A stretch of DNA of 39,206 bases from an uncultured Pirellulaceae bacterium (lineage in GTDB: Bacteria > Planctomycetota > Planctomycetia > Pirellulales > Pirellulaceae): positions 1 to 39,206 of the forward strand of contig CALLUY010000040.1 of the NCBI GenBank assembly GCA_938010615.1, read 5' to 3'. The notes below the pieces were generated by a model that did no database searches, was not told the DNA's origin, and saw nothing but the letters and a program-made list of their open reading frames with translations. Positions 1 through 7,643 of this stretch are shown one piece after another (within the stretch, counting starts at the first letter, position 1; every line of letters starts with the position of its first letter). The translations under genes and the position numbers were made by a program.

Positions 1-142
1 AATCGCGAAGCGTTTCAATGCGAGCCCGACGCGCGAGCGAGGAATCCCGAAACCCTCGGAAATATCCGCTCGCTTGCGCGTCTGGCTTGTATTTGTGCAA
101 CTTCAAAATTCGCGCCTCGGGCTTGTATTGGTGATGAAAAAC
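1..142. repeat. Intergenic GC-rich dispersed repeat, left window edge
   Basis: No gene is visible here. The segment holds a long imperfect inverted repeat: an arm around 20-41 (containing GAGCCCGACGCGCGAGCGAG) opposes an arm around 69-90 (CTCGCTTGCGCGTCTGGCTT). A third related piece, around 112-130, reads CGCCTCGGGCTTGTATTG in the same orientation as the second arm. Closely related sequence lies in inverted orientation near the other edge of the window (39034-39095), so this is a dispersed repeat family, not unique DNA. Function unknown. Confidence 0.6.
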
Positions 143-1324
143 CTACCTTGGTTTGACCGTTGGAGACCGGTAGGGGTTCACGGGTTGATTTGAATCTTCC
201 TCATTATCAACGGAAGCCACCGTTTGGGTATCCGTTTCTTGCTTCGATTTCTTTCGAAGCCAGTTCTTTTTCAACCGAACCGCCCGATCGAGGAACTGCC
301 AAACCCCGTCCGATCCCTGAAACGCTCGCTTCGGCATCACATGTATCAATCCCAAGTCCGTGCGAACTCCGATGAATTTTTCAGCCAGAAAAAAGATCGA
401 TCTTTCGCTCCAACCGTTAAACGCGACGATGTCTTCGTTCCCGATCGCCCAACCTCCCTCGAGCAATCGAATCGAATAACTCTCCGCGGGAAACCGTGGC
501 ACGCCTTTAACCGCTTGCCATCGAATCCACAGGCTCATCGCGACTAGCAGAATGATTGGATTGAGGCAGATAAAAATAACCAGCGGTCCAAGGCTCATTC
601 GATTCGGCGGCAACGACATAAAAATCATCACCAAGGACACTTTTAAAATCAATCCGATCACAAGCATCGAGAGCATCGAGAGCCATCGACTTGACTTCTC
701 TGTGGCCACAACATCCTTGTAACTAAACGTGGAATCGTGAACCAATCGAATCCGAGACTTAGTGGCCGTGACCAAATCTTCGCGATGCAAGTCAAACTGC
801 CATTTCTGCACAGGTTCGGATTGCTGGAAAAGGTTGCGATACATCTCCGTCGGTTCCGTTGCATCAGCCGGCTCGTTGCGCCAGCGTCCAATTTGTTCGC
901 GAAGTGACTGAAACTGCTCGTCGTCAATCACACGTTTGGGAAGCACTGAGAATCGATGGTTGCGTGAAAACAGAAAGTCGTACTTGGTCTCAATAATTTC
1001 GTCGACGTGATTCCATTTCACGAACGTCATCGAAGTTCCACATTTCTCACGTTTGCCAACCGGCGTTAGTTCAATCTGCCGCGAAAACTCTTCTGGCGCT
1101 GCGGCTCGAAACCTTACAATCGCCGGCACAAGGCTGGCAGCAACCACCAACCCGATTCCCGCTGTCACAACTGACCACATTTGCAACCACAGCAAACACA
1201 ACACGGTCGGAATGAAGCAGCAACACCACAGAAACGCGAACTTGGCAGGGCCAACGGCAAATGGCAAATTCAAACGATCGATTCGTTTTCGTTCGGCTGC
1301 GTTATACTGGAATTCAAAATTCAT
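143..1324 (-). CDS. Membrane protein with two YcxB-like halves
   Basis: A 393-residue protein, starting at the ATG at 1322-1324. An in-frame upstream extension adds 11 residues but reaches into the neighbouring gene's start region. Layout: a hydrophobic pair of segments at about residues 27-65, a soluble domain at about 75-150, a second hydrophobic pair at about 218-275, then another soluble domain at about 280-360. Both soluble domains carry the pattern seen in YcxB-like domains: an aromatic-rich strand followed by a LPKR or MPKRAF motif. The C-terminus is charged and low in complexity. It is transcribed away from the cyclase gene, with only 38 bp between the two starts. Family assignment is by pattern recognition, and the cellular role is unknown. 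Confidence 0.6.
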   Translation of the reverse strand: MNFEFQYNAAERKRIDRLNLPFAVGPAKFAFLWCCCFIPTVLCLLWLQMWSVVTAGIGLVVAASLVPAIVRFRAAAPEEFSRQIELTPVGKREKCGTSMTFVKWNHVDEIIETKYDFLFSRNHRFSVLPKRVIDDEQFQSLREQIGRWRNEPADATEPTEMYRNLFQQSEPVQKWQFDLHREDLVTATKSRIRLVHDSTFSYKDVVATEKSSRWLSMLSMLVIGLILKVSLVMIFMSLPPNRMSLGPLVIFICLNPIILLVAMSLWIRWQAVKGVPRFPAESYSIRLLEGGWAIGNEDIVAFNGWSERSIFFLAEKFIGVRTDLGLIHVMPKRAFQGSDGVWQFLDRAVRLKKNWLRKKSKQETDTQTVASVDNEEDSNQPVNPYRSPTVKPR

Positions 1325-1362
1325 ATGGCTAATTGTACCCGCACGTGAATCGAGCATTCGAC

Positions 1363-2208
1363 ATGAAGATCACTTTCTCGCATCAGTCCAAACAATTCGA
1401 AGTCGACATGTCGCAGGGCCATGACATTTCACGACCCGTTTACTTTCTTGGCGAAGCTGAATCTGAACCTGCCTTCGTCCCCAAGGCTACCCGGAAACCT
1501 TTTTCGTCTGGCGACTTTGTCGGCGCTGTCGAACGAGGTGGACCATGCAACGTTGACCGGCTGGACTGGATCCCTCACTGTCATGGAACGCACACCGAAA
1601 CGGTCGCCCACATCCTGAAGTATCCTTGGGACGCGCTGGCAAAACAACAGGCTCACTCGGTTCCTGTCGTTAGCGACGTATGCCCAAAAGAATTTTTGAA
1701 AGCTGCCCTAATCACCGTTGAACCGGTCAAGGCCAGTGAAGCGAACGACACTTACCGTCCCAACTTTGAGGATTCGGATCGAATCGTAACAGGGCAGGGC
1801 GTCGAGAAAGCTCTTTCCGCGATCGGCGTCGGCAACGTCGATGCGGTAATTCTGCGAACCGACGAGAAGCTTTACAACTTCAACAGCGGCGCCGAAACAC
1901 CATTCCTCTCCGTCGAAGCGATGCAAGCCATCGTGAAATCCGGCGTGGAGCATTTGTTGTTGGATCTCCCGTCCGTTGATCGACTTAATGACGATGGACA
2001 TTTAACGGCTCATCATATTTTCTGGAACGTCCCCGAACACGAATCGGTAGCAACGAAAGATAGTTGGTTGCAGAAGACGATCACCGAAATGGTGACGATT
2101 GAAAGCAAGCTAAATGACGGCCTCTATTTACTAAACCTTCAGTGTGCTCCGTTTGTCTCCGACGCAGCCCCATCACGAGCCGTAATCTATCCGGCAGCGG
2201 AAGCCTAG
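1363..2208 (+). CDS. Cyclase family protein (kynurenine formamidase-like metal hydrolase)
   Basis: A 281-residue protein starting at ATG 1363. A TTG at 1333 would add ten residues with no family resemblance. Residues 74-83 read HGTHTETVAH, the metal-binding signature of the cyclase family (PF04199), which includes bacterial kynurenine formamidase. The family normally has HxGTHxDxPxH, so here Glu replaces the Asp and Val-Ala replaces the xP. Such enzymes hydrolyse amide or ester bonds using a Zn or Mn pair held by these residues. No tryptophan-degradation genes are nearby, so the substrate cannot be named. A TATACT hexamer at 1303-1308, inside the 5' end of the divergent gene, could be its -10 element, but no convincing -35 was seen. 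Confidence 0.75.
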   Translation: MKITFSHQSKQFEVDMSQGHDISRPVYFLGEAESEPAFVPKATRKPFSSGDFVGAVERGGPCNVDRLDWIPHCHGTHTETVAHILKYPWDALAKQQAHSVPVVSDVCPKEFLKAALITVEPVKASEANDTYRPNFEDSDRIVTGQGVEKALSAIGVGNVDAVILRTDEKLYNFNSGAETPFLSVEAMQAIVKSGVEHLLLDLPSVDRLNDDGHLTAHHIFWNVPEHESVATKDSWLQKTITEMVTIESKLNDGLYLLNLQCAPFVSDAAPSRAVIYPAAEA

Positions 2209-2238
2209 AGAACGAAACTTCAAGTTTTGACACGTAGC

Positions 2239-2255
2239 ACGGCGGTCTCCGCCGT
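2239..2255. repeat. Mini-palindrome, 7-bp stem with TCT loop
   Basis: ACGGCGG-TCT-CCGCCGT is a perfect 7-bp stem with a three-base loop. It lies between the cyclase and nucleotidyltransferase genes. The same core (GGCGG-TCT-CCGCC) occurs in both copies of the tandem repeat at 6049-6224. No T-run follows, so it is not a classical terminator. Confidence 0.7.
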
Positions 2256-2353
2256 CACTTTCCCCTTTGGTACCCACGGAACTGAGCTGCAAACCGTAGT
2301 TTGTCGTAAAAAGCTGCCTTTGCGAACTTGGCTACTGAAGTAGAATTGCCTGC

Positions 2354-2965
2354 ATGGAAACGACTTCGGGGAAAGCGAATCTGGTTCGAGAAGAGACTTC
2401 GGTCTTTGAAAGGATGTTTGGCGCTGTGGAAAAAGTAAAAGAACGCCTTAATCGATCGTGTGCTGCCTTGGAAAAAGCGAACGTCCCGTACGCAATCATC
2501 GGTGGTCATGCTGTCGCGGCATGGGTCGCCACAATCGACGATGGAGCCGTTCGCAACACGCGAGATGTCGACTTGTTATTGCGGGAAGAAGACTTGGACC
2601 GCGCCGAACAAGCGCTTTCTTCCGTCGGCTTTGTCAGGAACAAAGCCATGGACGTGCACGTTTTTCTCGACGGCAAAGACGGCAAACCGTCCCAAGGAAT
2701 ACACATCCTGTTGGCGGGACAAAAGGTCAAAGCGTCTTACGCCACAGCGACGCCAACGGTTGATCAAACGCAAGCGATCGATGACAAACGCGTGATTGAG
2801 CTAACGGAGTTGGTTCAAATGAAACTCAATAGTTATCGTGACAAAGATCGAACTCACTTGCGAGACATGATCGGAGTCGGGTTGATCGATAGCTCGTGGC
2901 CAACGCGATTCGAATCTTCGCTCGGCCAGCGGTTGCAGGAATTATTGGACGACCCGGACGGGTGA
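2354..2965 (+). CDS. Nucleotidyltransferase-fold protein, stand-alone
   Basis: A 203-residue cytoplasmic protein. Residues 45-78 carry the minimal nucleotidyltransferase signature: a Gly-Gly pair (IIGGHAVAAW) followed by DVDLLL, whose two Asp residues would hold the catalytic metal. The protein resembles small nucleotidyltransferases of the AbiEii/DUF6036 type, which add nucleotides to RNA or protein targets; many act as toxins. There is no HEPN or AbiEi-like partner on either side, so an orthodox toxin-antitoxin role is not supported. A TAGAAT hexamer ends eight bases before the ATG, which suggests a very short or leaderless transcript; no Shine-Dalgarno is visible. Function beyond the fold is unknown. 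Confidence 0.65.
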   Translation: METTSGKANLVREETSVFERMFGAVEKVKERLNRSCAALEKANVPYAIIGGHAVAAWVATIDDGAVRNTRDVDLLLREEDLDRAEQALSSVGFVRNKAMDVHVFLDGKDGKPSQGIHILLAGQKVKASYATATPTVDQTQAIDDKRVIELTELVQMKLNSYRDKDRTHLRDMIGVGLIDSSWPTRFESSLGQRLQELLDDPDG

Positions 2966-3134
2966 GTTGCTCAGGCGCGTTCGCATTCGACGCGGCGACA
3001 TGCGATCCGCAATGACGTCGCGACGAAGTTTGACATTTACAACGACGGTCTCATTACTGAGTATGAAGCTTCGTTGCGATCAACCGCCAAACGGTAGAAC
3101 CCTGCAACTCCAGACGAAATGCGATGCCAGATGG

Positions 3135-3413
3135 CTATTTGATGAAGCCAAACCAAATTCCGATCACCACTCCGACGTGGCAAACGACGGTGAACCAGAA
3201 CGTAATCCGAAAGGACTGCTTTTGCGTTTTGTGTCGAAACACTTTTTGGCCCGTCAACGCTCCCGGCCAGCCGCCGAGTAACGACAACAGGTGCAGATTC
3301 TTTTCCGGCACGCGCCAACCTTTGACTTTCGCTTGGCGCTTGTCCCATCCGTACATTCCAAAGCTGATGACGCTAAGCACCAGCACGGCAATGACGTAGT
3401 TCAGTATCGTCAT
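3135..3413 (-). CDS. DUF1294 small membrane protein
   Basis: A 92-residue protein. The start chosen (ATG 3411-3413) overlaps the ilvE stop by ATGA, which implies translational coupling; a longer in-frame start at 3518 would lie deep inside ilvE and adds a tail not typical of the family. It has a hydrophobic N-terminal segment, then the recognisable DUF1294 core (GMYGWDKRQAK, then RVPEKNLHLLSLLGGWPGAL and FRHKTQKQSF) and a final membrane segment. DUF1294 proteins are small inner-membrane proteins with no assigned function; some members are fused to cold-shock domains, but this one is not. Confidence 0.8.
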   Translation of the reverse strand: MTILNYVIAVLVLSVISFGMYGWDKRQAKVKGWRVPEKNLHLLSLLGGWPGALTGQKVFRHKTQKQSFRITFWFTVVCHVGVVIGIWFGFIK

Positions 3414-4333
3414 ACTGGAACCGAATCGAGCCAACCCCATTGGTCTTCTGTCGAGCCGTCGAACAAACCGAAGAAAGCCGATTGAAGCTTCTCCGTGATT
3501 GGGCCGCGACTTCCGCAACCTACTTCGATGCCATCAACGCTGCGGACAGGAGTCACTTCTGCGGCTGTTCCCGTCAGGAACATTTCATCCGCGGTGTACA
3601 TCAATTCTCGCGGCAACGCCTGTTCGACGACTTCGATGCCCATCGATTTCGCCAACGTCATCACCGAATCGCGCGTGATGCCTCCAAGGATCGCAGCTGC
3701 CAATGGAGGCGTGTAGACAACGCCATCGCGAATCAGGAAAACGTTCTCCGCCGAACCTTCGCTGATCATGCCTTTATCGGAAACAGAAATACCTTCGACA
3801 TAGCCATGGCGTCTTGCTTCACCACCGATCAACATCGCATTCAAATAATGTCCGCCAGCTTTGGCCAAAACCGGAATCGACGAACTCGTCGTGCGACTCC
3901 AAGAAGAAACACAAACATCGATGCCGTTCTTCATTCCTTCTTCGCCAAGATACGCTCCCATTTCAACCGCAATAATCACGGTCTCGATTGGAGCATCTGC
4001 ACTTGGAACAACGCCGAACGATCCAGCACCATAAAACGTTAGCGGTCGAATGTAAGCGGCGTACAAATCGTTATCAGCGATCGCGTCACGACAACCTTGC
4101 ATCAACTCTTCTTGCGTGTGATCGAGCGTAATGCGATACATTTTTGCCGATTCACAAAAACGTTTCATGTGTGCACCCAGCCGAAAAATCGCTCGACCGT
4201 TCTGCGTCTTGTAACTTCGAATGCCTTCGAAAATGCTCGACCCGTAATGCAGTGCGTGTGACATGACGTGGACGTTGGCACTGTCCCAAGGGACCAGTTT
4301 TCCGTTGGTCCAGATTGATTTGCTTTTGTTCAT
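3410..4333 (-). CDS. ilvE: Branched-chain amino acid aminotransferase
   Basis: A 307-residue class IV PLP-dependent aminotransferase that catalyses the last step of Ile, Leu and Val synthesis (2-oxo acid plus glutamate) and the first step of their breakdown. The PLP Schiff-base lysine is K158, in the VLAKAGGHYLNAML stretch. The family signature EARRHGYVEGISVSDKGMIS and the SEGSAENVF phosphate-binding region follow. The N-terminal HALHYGSSIFEGIR matches the substrate-side region. The start at 4331-4333 is supported by an AGGG six bases upstream and by the normal family length; an upstream extension to 4411 has no family similarity. It is transcribed with the DUF1294 gene, overlapping it by four bases, and divergent from the MOSC gene. 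Confidence 0.93.
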   Translation of the reverse strand: MNKSKSIWTNGKLVPWDSANVHVMSHALHYGSSIFEGIRSYKTQNGRAIFRLGAHMKRFCESAKMYRITLDHTQEELMQGCRDAIADNDLYAAYIRPLTFYGAGSFGVVPSADAPIETVIIAVEMGAYLGEEGMKNGIDVCVSSWSRTTSSSIPVLAKAGGHYLNAMLIGGEARRHGYVEGISVSDKGMISEGSAENVFLIRDGVVYTPPLAAAILGGITRDSVMTLAKSMGIEVVEQALPRELMYTADEMFLTGTAAEVTPVRSVDGIEVGCGSRGPITEKLQSAFFGLFDGSTEDQWGWLDSVPV

Positions 4334-4488
4334 TTCGCACCCTGAAATCTGTGGCTGAGGTGGGTAAGATACTCTCGGACGTCGTATCCAAGATACGCCT
4401 GATAGCAGCATAGTTCAAACGGCTTGGTTCACACACCTTACCGATTTAAAACCCTTAACCAATCAAACCCTTAACGAGTATCGTCGCG

Positions 4489-4977
4489 ATGAGTCTGGAA
4501 ATGAAAGAGCTTTTGAATACGATCCCACAAGTTGGAACAGTAAATTGGATCGGGGTTCGCCCAAGCCGCGAAGAGTCCATGAATTCGCTCGAATCCGTTG
4601 AAGTTTGTCTGGAAAATGGGCTCGTTGGAGACCGTTTTTCCGGAACCGTCGGAGCCAAACGACAGGTGACGCTGATCCAAAAAGAGCACTTGCCTGTGAT
4701 TCAGGCAATTTTAGGATGCGAGGAAATCCCGCCGGCAACCCTTCGTCGAAACATTTTGGTCTCTGGCATCAACCTACAGTCGCTGAAGGAAAAGAAATTC
4801 TCGATCGGCGGAGTTGTATTACTGGGCACAGGCAATTGCCCTCCGTGTGCGAAAATGGAAACTGCGCTCGGTCCCGGGGGTTACAATTCCATGCGAGGCC
4901 ACGGTGGCTTGACGGCAAGCGTTGTGACGGAAGGTAAAATTTCGGTCGGCGACGAAGTAAAACTAATTCTTGAATAG
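4489..4977 (+). CDS. MOSC domain protein
   Basis: A 162-residue single-domain MOSC protein (molybdenum cofactor sulfurase C-terminal type). Hallmarks are the KRQVTLIQ strand, the LRRNILVSGINL motif at about 85-96, and a Cys pair in GNCPPCAKME (C117, C120), one of which corresponds to the conserved MOSC cysteine that handles sulfur. MOSC proteins bind or modify molybdenum cofactor or carry sulfur for metal clusters; stand-alone ones such as YiiM reduce N-hydroxylated compounds. The leader contains two copies of AAACCCTTAAC, 17 bases apart. A second ATG at 4501 is possible. It ends 18 bp before the transglutaminase-like gene and may be cotranscribed with it. Confidence 0.85.
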   Translation: MSLEMKELLNTIPQVGTVNWIGVRPSREESMNSLESVEVCLENGLVGDRFSGTVGAKRQVTLIQKEHLPVIQAILGCEEIPPATLRRNILVSGINLQSLKEKKFSIGGVVLLGTGNCPPCAKMETALGPGGYNSMRGHGGLTASVVTEGKISVGDEVKLILE

Positions 4978-4995
4978 CATTTTGATTCTGAACGT

Positions 4996-6039
4996 ATGAA
5001 AACCAGCACAACGATTTTATTGGCCATGATTCTGGCCAGCTTTAGCAACATTGCATTCGCCCAAACGACGACTCTCGACGCCGAAGCGGCAAAAGAATTT
5101 AAGCCCGGCGTGGCCTCAGATGATTCGTCGATCAAATCCCGCGCCTTTCGATTTGTCTACGGCGCAACGCTGACCGAACTTGAAACGGGCGCGAAAGTCC
5201 GCGTTTGGATTCCGATGGCGACCAGCAATCACGAGCAAGATGTTGCACTAGAATCGACTTCACTCCCTGGCAGGTTTCAGGAAACGAAAGATGCAAAATT
5301 CGGCAACACAACGATCTACTTCGAGGCAGTTGCCAACGAAAAGGGCGAAGTCCCGATGGAAGTTTCCTATCGAATCATTCGCAGAGAACTGACGGAGCTC
5401 AATCGCGAAGTCATCGGCCAAGACAACGATGCGTGGCTGCAAGCGACAGCAATGGTTCCCAATGACGAGAAGCTTCGCAAAGCTGTGCTCTCTGACGACG
5501 ACACAAAAGGCGAGACAATCGACGTCGCAAAACGGCTCTACCTTGGCGTTGGCAAGCACATGAAATACGACAAACCTGCTGACAAACCTGGCTGGGGACT
5601 GGGCGACTCGCAATTCGCTTGCGAAAAGTGCTACGGAAACTGCACTGACTTTCACAGCCTGTTCATTTCGGCAGCCTTGAATCTGAAGATTCCGTCACGG
5701 TTCGAAATTGGATTCCCAATCCCGGAAGAAAGGGGCTCTGGTGTCGTCGGTGGCTATCACTGCTGGGCCAAGTTCCAATCTGACAACCAATGGATTCCGG
5801 TCGACATTTCCGAAGCCGACAAGAACCCGGACATGGAAGAGTACTACTTCGGCAATCTCACTGCTGATCGAGTCACGTTTTCGGTCGGTCGCGATCTAGA
5901 ATTGAACCCAGCTCCCGCGGCTGGCAAGATTAACTATCTCGCCTATCCGTACGCTGAAGTTGACGGCAAGCCTCACAAAAAATTCCGCAAAGAGTTTCGC
6001 TATGAGGACATCGACGTGAAGCCTTCCGACAAATCATAG
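4996..6039 (+). CDS. Secreted transglutaminase-like protein
   Basis: A 347-residue protein with a Sec signal peptide (hydrophobic residues 6-20, cleavage expected after AFA at about 22). The transglutaminase-like papain-fold domain occupies about residues 175-290. Its catalytic triad is visible as Cys216 (GNCTDFH), His255 (GGYHCW) and Asp270 (PVDIS). The N-terminal 150 residues form a beta-rich domain typical of secreted transglutaminase-like proteins. Such enzymes act as cysteine proteases or amide-forming enzymes on peptides or cell-wall material. Three further cysteines (C209, C212, C256) cluster around the active site. It follows the MOSC gene closely. The substrate is unknown. Confidence 0.85.
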   Translation: MKTSTTILLAMILASFSNIAFAQTTTLDAEAAKEFKPGVASDDSSIKSRAFRFVYGATLTELETGAKVRVWIPMATSNHEQDVALESTSLPGRFQETKDAKFGNTTIYFEAVANEKGEVPMEVSYRIIRRELTELNREVIGQDNDAWLQATAMVPNDEKLRKAVLSDDDTKGETIDVAKRLYLGVGKHMKYDKPADKPGWGLGDSQFACEKCYGNCTDFHSLFISAALNLKIPSRFEIGFPIPEERGSGVVGGYHCWAKFQSDNQWIPVDISEADKNPDMEEYYFGNLTADRVTFSVGRDLELNPAPAAGKINYLAYPYAEVDGKPHKKFRKEFRYEDIDVKPSDKS

Positions 6040-6048
6040 GATTGTGGT

Positions 6049-6224
6049 CACCCTCCCAACGTAGCTCGGCGGTCTCCGCCGTGGACATGCAGCAAACGGT
6101 GGAGACCACCGTTCCGCGAACAGAAGGCCCATTAAATTCCGCCATCACCCTTCCAACGTAGCTCGGCGGTCTCCGCCGTGGACATGCAGCAGACGGTGGA
6201 GACCACCGTTCCACGAACAGAAGG
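6049..6224. repeat. Tandem duplication of a 79-bp palindromic element (97-bp period)
   Basis: Two copies, 6049-6127 and 6146-6224, differ at about three positions and are spaced 97 bp apart. Each copy holds two short hairpins: CGGCGG-TCT-CCGCCG (6067-6081 in copy 1) and AACGGTGG-AGA-CCACCGTT (6095-6113). These two are themselves imperfect reverse complements, so each unit can also fold into one long stem. The element lies between a plus-strand and a minus-strand gene end, so it could affect termination or mRNA 3' ends, but there is no T-run. The core recurs at 2239-2255. Confidence 0.85.
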
Positions 6225-6313
6225 TCGCAGAGGAAACAGAGTTCAGCTAAATGAATTTCTCTGTTGGCTTTGTTTCCTTCTGTTCAAGTGCTGAACTATT
6301 TCAACGGCAATTT

Positions 6314-6805
6314 CTACTGCTTGAAACTCGTCCGAATCTTCTCGATCCGTTTTCGGTTCGTTCCCATGTCCGAATGTCCGACGCGTGAACCGCTGCGAAA
6401 GTCAATCACGTTTTGTTCCTCGTCGAGCAAAAATTCGCCGTCGTCGACAAAGCGGAAAAGAAGGCTCGTGAATTCATAGTGCAGATAGTTACCGTCTTCG
6501 GTCACCAGCTTCGATCGCGGAATTGCAGATTCAATCGCCAATTTGAGTTTCTCTATCGGCTGCTCAACGCCCGCAACGTCGATCGGATCGGCCTTGAAAG
6601 CTTCCTTTTCGGTCATCGAGGCAACACAGTTGGGCGAATCAGGAACACGGGTCAGCTTGCCTCCGTGAACCCCAAGATGCGCAGGCCTGGCTGCAGTCAT
6701 CGACATAACGAGGAGCCCCGCAACGAATATTAGGGATAACACGATGACCTTGCGAACAATACGCCGCACCAATCCGTTTGAAATTTTTGACTCGCCTGAG
6801 CTCAT
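6314..6805 (-). CDS. DUF1499 family protein with N-terminal membrane anchor
   Basis: A 163-residue protein. The start at 6803-6805 is preceded, after six bases, by AAGGGA (6812-6817), a good Shine-Dalgarno; an upstream in-frame extension to 6955 lacks this. One hydrophobic segment at about residues 20-37 anchors the protein. The rest is a complete DUF1499 domain: PDSPNCVAS near the start, a helix with IEKLKLAIESAIPR, then the YLHYEFTS strand, the FVDDGEFLLDEEQNVIDFRS strand pair and the ending SRVGHSDMGTNRKRIEKIR. DUF1499 proteins have no established function. It diverges from the Nudix-like gene across 193 bp. Confidence 0.85.
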   Translation of the reverse strand: MSSGESKISNGLVRRIVRKVIVLSLIFVAGLLVMSMTAARPAHLGVHGGKLTRVPDSPNCVASMTEKEAFKADPIDVAGVEQPIEKLKLAIESAIPRSKLVTEDGNYLHYEFTSLLFRFVDDGEFLLDEEQNVIDFRSGSRVGHSDMGTNRKRIEKIRTSFKQ

Positions 6806-6811
6806 CGATTG

Positions 6812-6817
6812 TCCCTT
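6812..6817 (-). promoter_or_regulatory. Shine-Dalgarno site for the DUF1499 gene
   Basis: AAGGGA on the minus strand, six bases before the ATG at 6805. It decides the start over the longer in-frame alternative. Good matches like this are rare in the window. Confidence 0.6.
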
Positions 6818-6998
6818 GGTTGTGTTTCTGCGTTGCCGAGATTGCAAACGTGCCTGTATTGTGCGTGTAAACTTACGTGTTATTGCCCGGTTGACCAGCG
6901 GCAAACGGCGGTTCCACAATTTAGACTGTAATTGGTTGGATATGTCCGCGTCCAATTTGCGGTCTTAATCATCGGTAACTTAACAGGGTAATGAACTG

Positions 6999-7472
6999 AT
7001 GGAAAAAATTGAACTCGGCGTAGCACTCGTTCGGAAGCTCGAACGGCAAGTTCTGTGGCTCGGCAAATTCAACGAAGCCAAACAACAGATTGATTTCGTG
7101 ACCGCACAACGATTGGAGAAAGAGACCTTTCGGGAAGCAGTCACCCGAGAAGTTGCTTGGGAATTGGAGATCGATCGACGAAGCGATTTCGTCGTCTCAA
7201 GTATGGCTCAACTGAACATCAACTTTGTCACGACCCTGCCCGGCAAAACTGATAAGACACAGATCGCTGCTGCGTTTTACAATGTCGAACTGTATCGCCA
7301 AGCGGTCATCAAAAAGATTGGTGAATCTCCCGAACTCGTTTGGCTGACCTCGACCGAAGTCTGTAACGGAAAATCAAGGCAGGGCATCCAACTGGACCCT
7401 CTGCTTGTCCGACTTAATCAGGAAGCCCACGTGATCCAACATTGGGAATCTGACGTCACGGGCGATGGCTAG
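6999..7472 (+). CDS. Nudix-like protein with degenerate Nudix box
   Basis: A 157-residue cytoplasmic protein. Residues 44-58 (ETFREAVTREVAWEL) followed by EI align with the Nudix box GX5EX7REUXEEXGU: the REV and one Glu are kept, while the leading Gly, one of the paired Glu residues (now Trp) and the final Gly (now Glu) are lost. The flanking beta strands also look Nudix-like. Loss of these residues suggests weak or no pyrophosphohydrolase activity and possibly a binding or regulatory role, as in other non-catalytic Nudix proteins. The start is the ATG in TGATGG; an AGGG lies ten bases before it. It diverges from the DUF1499 gene. The family call is my reading of the motif. Confidence 0.6.
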   Translation: MEKIELGVALVRKLERQVLWLGKFNEAKQQIDFVTAQRLEKETFREAVTREVAWELEIDRRSDFVVSSMAQLNINFVTTLPGKTDKTQIAAAFYNVELYRQAVIKKIGESPELVWLTSTEVCNGKSRQGIQLDPLLVRLNQEAHVIQHWESDVTGDG

Positions 7473-7643
7473 ACTTCGGTTGACCCGTTTTGCTAGCGAA
7501 CTTCTATTCTCAACGAAATTTAGGAATTCGTTAAAGCAGTGCTGTTTACGCACGACTCGTGGCTTGCTACTCTCCGCCGCCCAAAAAGCATAAGCGTACC
7601 CCCAGTTTGCGGAGCGCGGACGATGCCGATCATGGACGACGGA

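Noticed and set aside
2963-2965. TGA stop of the nucleotidyltransferase gene as another selenocysteine codon
   Set aside because: The frame after it does not continue a domain, no motif needs Cys there, and no SECIS-like hairpin was found.
6991-7001. Tiny upstream reading frame ATG-AAC-TGA overlapping the Nudix-like start (TGATG)
   Set aside because: The AGGG upstream is only two bases before this ATG but ten before the real start, so it would serve the gene rather than a two-codon frame.
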